Shown here piece after piece: positions 23,603 to 32,409 of a stretch of DNA of 64,000 nt. Under the pieces are notes generated by a model that did no database searches, had not been told where the DNA came from, and saw nothing but the letters and a program-made list of their open reading frames with translations. Positions within the stretch are counted from its first letter, which is position 1; the number at the start of each line of letters is the position of its first letter. Position numbers and translations under genes: made by a program. The stretch lies in the NCBI RefSeq assembly GCF_963169125.1, contig NC_084802.1, positions 33,262,107-33,326,106 on the forward strand, given 5' to 3'. This stretch comes from Humulus lupulus (Eukaryota > Streptophyta > Magnoliopsida > Rosales > Cannabaceae).

Positions 23603-24389
23603 AATCAAAATTAACACAAAATATATATAATATTAACTAATTATATTAAATAAATTAAGGAAAAAGATGAGAAGAGAATACATAACTTATGTAAATTATC
23701 ACAAGGATAGGAGGTAGAAGATGAAGATCTTAAGGCTTAAACAAGGTTCAAAATCTTTGTTCTAAAAGTTATTCCCTCATTCATAAGAATACTTTGGGAA
23801 TATTCTTTAGAGATGTTTCTAAAGATTTATCAAGTCTTCTCTCGTACTCAACGTAGTGTTCTAAAGATGAGCATACCATCACAAGTATTTTTCAAGTAAG
23901 CAAAATAGTCTCTATTTATGGAGTTTGAGATCACCAATTGATTTTCAAATTCCACAAATCCCCTTAGGTGTTACCAATAATAAATTGAGTGTTAATTAAA
24001 AGGATGATTTGGAGGTTACTTGGGGTGGTACAACGTTCAAGGCATCAAAAAGATGCTTCAAAACTGAAACTGTCAGGTTACTAATTTGTAACCCCAAGTA
24101 ACAACTTTGGTTACAAGCTGCCAAAACATCCCAAATCTTCTCCCATGCCATTTTGTAACATCCAAACACTTATTGGCTATCAAAATAACACCCCTAACAG
24201 CTATAAAACATTATAGCACATGAAAATCAAATCAAGAATATGTAACTTTTTTTACATATCGATTATGGTGATATTTTAGGACTACAATCCAGATTTGTAT
24301 CTTCCCTTTGCATGTTATAATTTGACAAAATAACATTTTGTCACACTTATTTAATCAACATTATATTATTTATATAAAATAATATAACA
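23603..24389 (-). repeat. Right piece of the older split copia-type LTR
   Basis: It follows the LTR at 30259-31276 in the same order: 'aaacaaggttcaaaatctttgt', 'tatttatggagtttgagat', 'gttaccaat', 'cattttgtcaca', and an end in 'aataatataaca'. It joins with 7880-7915 to make one LTR of about 820 bases when the SIRE-like element is removed. Confidence 0.7.
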
Positions 24390-24817
24390 ATTGCAAAATA
24401 TCATAGCCAATTTTCTAATATTTCAACAAATGTTTGCATAATTAAGGTGTTGTCCTCTAACACCATCTCCTCTCTTCAATACTACATAACACCATTTCCT
24501 CTCTTCGACATCAATACTCCATGCCTCTTTGAAGCTGGACAATGTTAATCGTTGTTGTACTTTGTACATATAAATAAATAACACAATCAGCTAGCTAAGC
24601 TAGCTGGTGCTAACTACTACTATTGTAATGATCTGTTTGATGTGGCTTTGGTAACTTAAGAATTGAATGAGCTTTAGTATCTATAACCCTGAGATTTAAT
24701 CAATCATTATGATTATACATGCTCTGTTTTGACTGGTGCTTTAAACTCCAATTATTAAGCACAACAGCAAATTATTAGAATTCCTTTAATGCTTAAATGA
24801 AAAATGCTAATCACAAA
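24390..24817. other. Intergenic DNA, no gene
   Basis: It includes a short direct duplication ('aacaccatctcctctcttc' at about 24459 and a near-copy at about 24487). No ORF or repeat family was recognised. Confidence 0.5.
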
Positions 24818-24896
24818 TCCGCTGTAGGATAGTTGGTCAGTATATTCGGCTTTCGGATCTCACCCGAAAGATTTCAAATCCTGGCAGGCAACGGAA
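24818..24896 (+). pseudogene. tRNA-Glu pseudogene
   Basis: The sequence follows a plant tRNA-Glu from 'tccgctgta' through 'gttggtcag' (D arm), 'ttcggctttc', 'acccgaa' and 'caacggaa'. The acceptor stem pairs with one mismatch. Seven extra bases (ggatctc) sit in the anticodon loop directly after TTC, two extra bases (gg) lie before the 3' acceptor strand, and the T-arm is degraded. A T10 run follows immediately, fitting a Pol III terminator. A decayed tRNA gene or the head of a tRNA-derived SINE are both possible. Confidence 0.7.
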
Positions 24897-25097
24897 TTTT
24901 TTTTTTTATTTAATTTTTTAATAAATAATAATAGTATAACATTTTACGTCATGGATGATAAAATCATCTTCACTTCCTTAGCCGGCACTATTGACCAAAA
25001 ACATAGAAAGAAAAGACAAATTAGAACGGACCTATGATGTTGACATTGGCTAATGTTAAGTGCATTTCTATGTTAGAATATTCAAAAAAATGTTGCA

Positions 25098-25106
25098 TAT
25101 ATAAAA
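25098..25106 (+). promoter_or_regulatory. TATA box of the GST gene
   Basis: TATATAAAA lies 45 bases before the start codon. This gives a short 5' leader, usual for plant GSTU genes. Confidence 0.65.
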
Positions 25107-25150
25107 GTGAAGTGAAAGAGATAAGATGAGAAAGTAGAGAAGCATCAAAC

Positions 25151-25937
25151 ATGGCTGATATTGATGAAGTGAAGCTGTTCAGAACATGGTCAACTCCATT
25201 TGCTTTGAGGATTGTTTGGGCGCTGCAACTGAAGGGTGTTCAATACGAAACAATCTATGAAGATCTCTCCAACAAAAGCGATGCCCTCCTTCTCTACAAC
25301 CCCATTTATAAGAAAGTCCCTGTCCTTTTGCACAACTCTAAACCCATCTGTGAATCTCTTGTCATTCTTGAATACATCGACGAAACATGGAACCAACATC
25401 CTCATCTGCTCCCCCAAGACCCTTATGACAGAGCCATCGCTCGATTTTGGGCCAAGTTCGGAGAAACTGAGGTAACCATTCATCAACTAACATGTAACAA
25501 ACAATATGCACAAGTGATCTCATCATTCGTACTCATATGAATTGAAATGTACTGTATTTGTATAGGTTTTGCCAGCCGTATGGGATACCTTTTCAAAGGC
25601 ACCAGGGAAGGAGCAAGAGGAAGCTTATTCGAGGGCGGTGGAGAAGCTCAAGTTGCTGGATGAAGAGCTGAAGGGAAAGAAGTTGTTTGGTGGAGAGGAA
25701 ATTGGAATGGTGGACATTGCTTTGGGATGGATGGCCAACTTGGTCAGTGTGTTTGAAGAGATTATTGGTTTCAAACTTATAGAGGAGCAGACCATGCCGC
25801 GTTTGACGGCTTGGATGGTGGCTTTGGATGAGATTCCTGTGGTCAAAGAAAATTGGCCGGATAGAGATAAACTCGTTACCAAGTTCGCTGCCTTGCACCA
25901 GAACTTCCTTTCCAAAGAGGCTCCAAGAGACAAGTGA
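25151..25937 (+). CDS. Tau-class glutathione S-transferase (GSTU), two exons
   Basis: Exon 1 is 25151-25471 (107 codons), the intron 25472-25565 (94 bases, GT-AG, phase 0) and exon 2 25566-25937, giving 230 residues, the usual GSTU length with the family's single intron. The N-terminal thioredoxin-fold domain has '[15 protein letters not shown]', '[10 protein letters not shown]' and the glutathione-binding '[13 protein letters not shown]'. The C-terminal all-helical domain has 'RFWAKF', '[14 protein letters not shown]' and 'DIALGWM'. The enzyme conjugates glutathione to electrophiles in the cytosol, for example in xenobiotic and stress metabolism. Oddity: the usual catalytic Ser immediately before Pro is Thr15 here, with a Ser just before it (W13-S14-T15-P16). 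A poly(A) signal AATAAA lies at 25993. The frame is intact and no damage is seen. Confidence in the family is high; the member cannot be named. Confidence 0.95.
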
Positions 25938-26324
25938 TGGCTTTGTTGTAGATGTTCATTTACATCTGTGTTGCCCTTTTTTCTTATCGTATAATAAAGC
26001 CAAAGTTAAGGCGGGGAAGTCTTTAAGTTCCATACATACATGAGGAGAATATTAATTAGTATTATTGGTCCTCTTGTACTGTGTAATAATGACATAAGAA
26101 ATCAGAGATTAATCGAAAGTGTGATCAATCTTTTATTAGAAATGAAATGGCAGAGTACTTGAGTGTGTTTGCTCTAAAATTTGAATGTAAACATCTATAG
26201 CCTCGAATCCCAAAGAACCCCTTTTGCTGCATTCCTTATGCATAGATAGATACTCTTAAAAGAGCCATGGCAGGCTTTTCAAAGAGGCTAAATTTTTGTT
26301 TTCCACTGGTAGTTGAACAAGGGA
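25938..26324 (+). other. GST 3' UTR and intergenic DNA
   Basis: Contains AATAAA at 25993-25998. No further gene is recognised before the GST relic. Confidence 0.5.
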
Positions 26325-26450
26325 GGAGTAATAGGAGCTTCAAAGAAGTTGAAATGCTTGAAAGAAGAGCTAAAGGGAAATTAGAAAGGTTTTTGTGAGG
26401 GAGAAAGTGGAAGGTTTTTGTGGATATTGTAGAATGAAGAATGAGAGAAC
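26325..26450 (+). pseudogene. Relic of a second tau GST exon 2
   Basis: The plus strand reads 'SKKLKCLKEELKGN', then a stop, then across frame changes 'F.CEGESG' and 'FVDI'. This matches the intact gene's '[20 protein letters not shown]...MVDI' in order and spacing. Nothing of the N-terminal domain was found nearby. The intact GST therefore probably belonged to a tandem pair or cluster, as GSTU genes often do. Confidence 0.65.
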
Positions 26451-26610
26451 CAAATTAACTTAATAGAGCACACAAATGCTATAGCTATTAGTACTAATAA
26501 TCTTCATTACTCAAATATATAGATATATCCAATCTTACCATATTGATTGTATAGTTCTTTCAAACAAGAAATTCCTACCTATTGATGTATACGGAGTGGT
26601 TATAAATGGA

Positions 26611-27440
26611 TCAAATTCTGGATAAGATGTCATTGATAGCCACTACAATGTTGTCGTAGCACTGCAACACACGAAATGCATCCTTATCCCTTGCTGCGTA
26701 ATCTAGCTGCCAATTTCAATGAAAAGCTTTCTCTTTTGAGTGTTGACACAAATAAACATATAAAATGCAAACACTAACACAAAAAGATGAGAAGAAGAGA
26801 AAAATAAATAAACACAACTGCTATCACCCATTGTGGCACTTCTTTCTTTCTTTTAGTATGTGTGTACATAACATGAATGTATAAAAAAAAAATATGGCTT
26901 ATATCTAGCTATGCTAGTATGCTCTGCTTCAGAAATTACGATAAAAGGGAAAAAAAAATAAGCGCAGCACAAACTTACTTTGGAGACATTGTTGGAGAGA
27001 TCAAAATAGAGCTTTCTGAGTTGAGGCCTCTGAGTTGCAGGGCTAGCTTGAATAATGGTATACAAATCCAGCTTGACAAAAGCAGAGCTCTTTCTTAGAG
27101 CCTTCTGAGCTTCCCGCCATGACTGTGAATCTATCAAATCTTTGACCTGCAACAGAGCAAGAATATGGTCTCTTATACCGTTCTGGGCTTCCTCCACTGT
27201 CTGGCCCGGGGCCACCATTCCCAGTCCCATGTCCAACCCATTTGCCCATTTACCGTCAAAATTGAAAACCACTGAGCCTATAGCCACCATCACCAACCCT
27301 CTTCTGCTTTTACTCCAGCCTTTGAGTTCTGAGGCCTTGTTCAGACCCAAACTTGTTGGTTTCAAACAACAGCAGCAGCAATTGAATAAGGGGACTATTC
27401 CTGTTCGCTGAACCGAAAAGGGTTTCACTATCATTATCAT
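26611..27440 (-). CDS. PsbQ-like thylakoid lumen protein (PQL / NDH lumenal subunit family), two exons
   Basis: Exon 1 is 27440-26979 (start ATG 27440; 154 codons), with donor GTAAGT at 26978-26973. Exon 2 is 26706-26611 (31 codons plus stop), with acceptor at 26708-26707. The total is about 185 residues, matching PsbQ-like proteins. The first 60 or so residues look like a chloroplast transit peptide followed by a twin-arginine lumen signal ('KSRRGLVMVAIGSVVF'). The mature part is a helical bundle with 'WREAQKALRKSSAFVKLDL' and 'RPQLRKLYFDLSNNVSK', then 'LDYAARDKDA' in exon 2. Family members act in the lumenal part of the chloroplast NDH complex (cyclic electron flow). It most resembles the PQL3 type, but I do not assign a symbol. 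An upstream in-frame TTG extends the ORF, but no ATG supports a longer start. It is convergent with the GST gene. Confidence 0.85.
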
Positions 27441-27549
27441 TTTTCGGTCATCCAAATTGATACGAATTACGCCTGAGAGCAGTTGTTGACTCAACTCAAC
27501 TCAATGCTTATCCTCTTCTCTTCCTGCATGTCTTTCATAGCTTTATAGC

Positions 27550-28480
27550 AGACTAAGATTCAGCCCAAAAGTTTTTTTTTTTTTAATTTACCTAGAATAT
27601 AAAAGTATTTACAAAAAAATATATTCAACCAAACCAAATTATTTATACAATTAAACCATGCTTCCCTCAACTTTTGTTTTTGTGGGTTATAAAAAGTTAA
27701 CTTTTTTATTATTTACGAGTCCGATAAGATAATAATTGTTCACTTTCTTTTATTAATTTTTTTTGCCAAAACTTATTTGTAGACATTTTAATATACATAA
27801 AAAAGATTTTTTTCTTCCAAACTATTATCACTACCTTATTGTGCTTCCTAAACTTTTTGCGTAGTTTTAAACTCCTACCAAACTATTATCGTTATCTTAT
27901 TGTGCCACTTCTATTAGTTTTTATCCTACATAGTTAATAAAGTGATGATTTGACACTTAAGGCAATAATTAAATTTTAAAAAATAATTTAAAAATAAAAA
28001 ATATAAAAATGATTTCAAAAGATTAAAAAAATAACTTAAAAATTATAAAATCTATTGTTTTTTTACTTTTTTTTTTTATCTTTTTTCATTTTTTCGTCCA
28101 TTTAAAAATTATAATGTGTTCTTAATATTTAAAATTAAATAAGTAAAAATAGAAAAAAGAAAGTAAAAAATATATATTTTAATAGGAAAAGATATTTAAT
28201 AAAAAAATTTATTTTACTAAAAAATAATTAAAGATCTTTTCTTATTAAAATATATAGTTTTTACTTTTTTTTTTCTTTTTTCTAATTTTACTTTAACACT
28301 CTAAATTCTAACTATAATTGTAGAAAATAAGGATATTGAAAAATAAACGTAATAAATCATAAAAAAAATGTTGCCTTTTTTATTGATAATTTAAAATAAA
28401 CATACCCCGGGTTTAAAAACAATAAATAATAGTCTTTACACTAGAATAAAAATAAAACTAGGCAACATTTAATAAAGTTC
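27550..28480. other. AT-rich intergenic DNA
   Basis: No gene seen. It contains a repeated phrase 'ccaaactattatc' (about 27818 and 27877) and the foldback listed separately. Confidence 0.5.
28142..28292. repeat. Inverted repeat (foldback, MITE-like)
   Basis: The left arm 'agtaaaaatagaaaaaagaa' through 'aataggaaaagat' (28142-28193) is the reverse complement, with small gaps, of the right arm 'gatcttttcttatt' through 'ctaattttact' (28233-28292). A loop of about 40 bases separates them. Very AT-rich. No target duplication could be fixed. Confidence 0.7.
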
Positions 28481-28489
28481 ATAATTTCC

Positions 28490-29031
28490 CAGGAATAATA
28501 ACATGCAGCTATACAACTCCCACATATTCACACCAGTCTTGCTATCGGGGATCCGCTCGCCACCGGTCATCTAAGGTTACCTTAATCTGCAAAAATAAAA
28601 TGAATGCGCTTCTAAGCCCAATAAGGAAAATACACAACAAATCATACAGAAATCAATTATAATCTCATAATAAACAAATTCACATGCAGTTCTAGAATCA
28701 TAATAGAATTTAAAGTCACAATCTATCATATATCACAGTCATACCAAAGATCACACACAGATCTAGATCATAAATTATATCCTGCAATCATAACATTAGT
28801 CATAAACACATAAATAACAAATCAGGACATCCAAAGAAACAAATAAGAGCTATAATGGTTGGACATCTCCACAGCCCATTATACCACAATGCCTCCACAG
28901 CCTAAAACAGAGCGCTAGTGCTCCACCCTTACCGTTTCCATGTGCCTGAAATGTTAGCCATATAAAATAGTAGATCTAACATCTACACTACCTAATTTTC
29001 CTTACCTCAGAAATCTGAGAATATGAATAAC
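28490..29031 (-). repeat. Noncoding repeat-like DNA, probably a gypsy LTR relic
   Basis: The composition and phrases ('atccgctcgccaccggtcat', 'ctccacagcccattatacca') have the character of gypsy LTR DNA in minus orientation. No ORF, and no second copy in the window. Low confidence. Confidence 0.3.
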
Positions 29032-30025
29032 TGGCGTGAGAGATTACAAAGCTAATTTACCAAGTTTTTCGGAAACTAGAATTATCAAAGATAAGAGAGC
29101 AAAAAGAAAGGATTTAAAGAGAATCACACAAGGGTTTTTACGTGGTTGAGGCGTTAAAAAGCCTTAGTCCACGAGTCTATTGTATTAGAGCTTAGAGAGC
29201 TTTAGCAATTGAGTTTTCTGTAAGTTTGAGTAGAGTATATGCTTACAAAAGAAAATTCATATCCTCTCTATAGTGCACAACTGGTCCTATTTATAGGCAG
29301 TTGGATGCATTGGACTTTGGTCGAACTAATCCGGGCCTAATGAGGGTATAATTATGATTTGCTCACTAACGGAGGCTTAATACAAAGGATTCTATCAAAC
29401 AAAATACACTAATCAGGGCCCATTGGGCCGGTTTGAGCATTACCATGCTATACAACTGACAATAGTACGCAGCTTTAGTCTGGTCTACGTGGGCTTCTAA
29501 GGAGATCCTGGGGACAAGATCTGTCAGAGTACTGGCAATATTAATTTGAATAATGGCGTACATTCCGTATGTAACCTCTTCTGCAGGTTAGTTGAGGAGA
29601 CAAAACTCCGTGTTTCTCAGGGTGATGTCAGTGCTGGGGACAGTCTATCATGCCCAACCCGAACGCCTGGTCCGGGTTCATTTACCAATATCCTAGTCCA
29701 TTTAGCAAGACCCTGGTTTGTTTACCAGAGCTTGGGTTCATCCGCTATCGTCCCGATCCATTCTTAGACTTGAGTCCATCACCTTTAATTGCATCCTAGA
29801 TGACGTATTAGGCTGGGTCCGGGAGGACAAATCGGGCCCACGTCATGGTCCCGGTTCCCTTGTGTGGGGGTGCCTAGTGGACAATACTGGGCTTGTTGGT
29901 AATTGGGTCATCCAGACTTATTCTATCCCCATCCATTCGGCTCATGCTGGGCCTTGGATCTCTTTAAAATAGCCCATAGACCCAGTGTGACGTGCCATGT
30001 GTCCTGGGGGAAAACAGGGATAACA
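29032..30025 (-). repeat. 3' LTR of the Tat-lineage gypsy element
   Basis: On the minus strand the LTR begins TGTTATCCCTG at 30025, immediately after a polypurine tract (30040-30026). A TATA box (tataaata, minus) lies near 29290. The downstream part includes 'ggactaaggctttttaacgc' and 'ccacgtaaaaaccc', phrases common in Tat-type U5 regions. The far end at 29032 is a guess, because the second LTR lies beyond the window. Confidence 0.55.
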
Positions 30026-30040
30026 TTTACCCCCCAAGCC
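30026..30040 (-). other. Polypurine tract of the Tat element
   Basis: The minus strand reads 'ggcttggggggtaaa' directly before the LTR's TG. This gives the element's orientation and its 3' LTR boundary. Confidence 0.65.
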
Positions 30041-30258
30041 TTCGTCTGTGCTCGCACAGTGGAGGCTTGCTTCATTTTCCCAAATCAAATTCCAATATCC
30101 CGGTTCGTTCCCCGGGAGATGGGTCCATTTCCATGGGGGGCCACTTAGTTAACCTCGCATGAAAAGAGTTTGTGCCAATGTCCCTGATCGAATCCCAACA
30201 GCCCGGTTTGTTTCCCAAAAGGCGGGTTCATTTACTTAAGGGACGTTTGGGCGACCCC

Positions 30259-31349
30259 TGTTAGAGAATATATTTTATTGCTCAATGGAAAAGTGGAAAA
30301 ACCAAAAATACAACTCTATGCAAAGAATACAATGGACTAGATGATAGATAAATAGGTTTACAACTCAATGACCAACAATACAAGTAAATAAGAAGAATAA
30401 GAGGAACAAAAGAATGAAAACACAAACAAACTCTCACACAACCAAAGTGTAGAGTAGTGGGGATCACCAACTTGAACAAGGTTCAAGACCTTTGTCCAAA
30501 AGCTTATTTCCCCTATTCTCTAAGCACTAAGGGATCTCTCTAGGAAATAGCTCTCTAGAATTATCAAGCTTTTTGGTGTATTTTCCAGCCAAGTGCTTTG
30601 TGGATGGAAAATGGTGTGTCTTACAAGTCAGCATTAGGCTCCTATTTATAGAGTTTGAGATACCCTTTGGATTTCAAATTTCACCAACCCCCATGGCTGT
30701 TACCAATGTTTAATTGGATTAATATGGAATTAAAATTGAAATTTAGGAGTTATTTGGGTTTTTAGAACTATTCAACACATTTGGAAAAAACTGAAAATTT
30801 GGCCTGAAATGCACCTGTGGCAGCGGCCAGGGACATCAGTGGCCGGGGCCACTGCTCTCTGGCCCCCAGGCCGCGGCCACCATCATTCACTGGCCGCGGC
30901 CACAGCCCATTTTCAACACTTGAAAATGTGCTGTTTTTCCAAACGGTTCCAAACCCTCCCAAATGATTTTGTAACTCTCAAAACACATTATTGGGATTTA
31001 AATCATATCTCCAACAGCCATATTTCATAATGGCTTTATGAAATCCAATCTCAAATGTGTAACATATAATATACACATTATTGGGTAATATTTGGGAGTT
31101 ACAAATTTGTAACTGATTTTGTAACTCCAAAATATGTCACATTTGGGCACACACATGTGTCCAATTTTGTGACTCTCAATAATATGTTACAAGGTGTGAC
31201 AAATCACATTTGTATGACAAATCACATTTTGTCACATTATTTAATCTAATATTATATTATATGAAATAATATAACATTCCCCCACTAGATTAAATAATCA
31301 TTTTTGTAACACTTATTTAATCATTCAAACATTATATTAAAATATAATA
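30259..31349 (-). mobile_element. Copia-type LTR remnant with ACCCC duplication
   Basis: The LTR 30259-31276 (TGTTAGAGAA...AATATAACA) is followed by a polypurine-like block ('ttcccccactagattaaat', i.e. purine-rich on the minus strand). About 50 bases then look like the outer end of the partner LTR ('cacttatttaatc', ending near 31349). ACCCC flanks it at 30254-30258 and 31350-31354, and the host sequence joins cleanly as 'gcgacccctgtccttt'. Most of the internal region and of the second LTR are gone. Same family as 23603-24389. Confidence 0.75.
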
Positions 31350-31557
31350 ACCCCTGTCCTTTCAAATTCATCATGTTATACGTACGTGTTTCACTATAAC
31401 CGGTGCGTCCATATTACTCGCGCATGACAGATTTGGGGAGAATCTCTTGATTATCGTGTTGACAGCCAAACGTCAACGTGATTTCCGAGGTGTCCCGTCT
31501 GTACAAGTGATGCTAATAGGGTAATTGAGTGGGTCATTTAATATTTATGCACTAATT

Positions 31558-31716
31558 GGGACCGTCGGATGAGGAAATTTATAACATTTCCTATTGTGGA
31601 TCGTTGGATTGAGTGGACACGGATCGCCAATTGTCGAATCCACAATCCGATACTCGATTGGGCTAATTAAAGACTCTGGGCAATCCGGGACCGTTAGATG
31701 AGGGAAGTTATTCTAA
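31558..31716 (+). promoter_or_regulatory. Direct repeats upstream of the antisense-gene TATA box
   Basis: 'gggaccgtcggatgagg' (31558) and 'gggaccgttagatgaggg' (31688) are near-identical, each followed by an AT-rich 'aaattta'/'aagttatt' stretch. They lie 60-190 bases before the TATA box, where enhancer-like sites would be expected. The function is inferred. Confidence 0.55.
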
Positions 31717-31747
31717 ATTGCTGGATCAAGCAGTATGCTTTTTGCCC

Positions 31748-31755
31748 TATAAATA
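31748..31755 (+). promoter_or_regulatory. TATA box of the Tat antisense gene
   Basis: TATAAATA lies in 'gccctataaataccctc'. It is followed about 55 bases on by a GA-repeat leader (31804-31820) and a 5' leader intron. This is a plausible dedicated plus-strand promoter inside the minus-strand element. Confidence 0.6.
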
Positions 31756-32027
31756 CCCTCAGATTTTCATTTGTCACTTTACACATTCTGAACAATCAGA
31801 GCTGAGAGAGAGAGAGAGAGAGCATTTTATGTTCGAGTTTGCCGACGAGATTCTCTGACGACTACTTCATCTCTGTCACTGTTTCTTCCCGGACCACATC
31901 TTTTCCGCACCACCGTCAGACAATCCGATCCCAGTTCAACCAGTGGTCGAGCTTCTGTATCGCCTCCACCGATTCAAAGCTGAGATCTTGTCGGAGACCC
32001 CACGACTTCCAGATCCAGTCCCCCATA

Positions 32028-32399
32028 GTAAGTTTCCTGGTCCTTTACTCTTTTTTTTTTTTTTTAATTTCCTTTGAGACCATAGGATTGTTAGGGTTAG
32101 GACCACCGCATTGGGTGGTTATGAGCAAAATAGAGACTTGTAGGATAGACAGTCTAGGTAGTTTCTCCGGTAGAGTCGTCCCAGATCTCTTTGGGCGTCC
32201 CAGACTGATTCGAGAAAATCGAGAAAAAATCTTTCTTTTGTAGTTCCCGATTAAGATTCTCGGGATCTCCTTTGATCCCGGATCTGGGTCTGGAGGGGAC
32301 TTCTCCAAGAAGTTCTAGGAGAAACCCCCGTACCTTAACCAATCTTTTTGGGTTCTGGTGTTAACTGCTTGGTTTTCTTGTTTCCTTAATTGTTCCCAG
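32028..32399 (+). other. Leader intron of the Tat antisense gene
   Basis: Donor GTAAGT at 32028-32033, T-rich tract, acceptor 'gttcccag' ending at 32399, ten bases before the ATG at 32410. Confidence 0.6.
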
Positions 32400-32409
32400 A
32401 TCATCAATC

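Noticed and set aside
24818..24896. Functional tRNA-Glu gene
   Set aside because: Extra bases in the anticodon loop and before the acceptor strand and a damaged T-arm prevent a normal fold.
27440..27494. Upstream start for the PsbQ-like protein
   Set aside because: The extended ORF begins with TTG. The first ATG in frame is at 27440 and gives a plausible transit peptide.
31839..32243. ORF in the leader of the Tat antisense gene as a separate protein
   Set aside because: It runs through the consensus donor at 32028 into a T-rich intron and shows no domain. Better explained as leader sequence.
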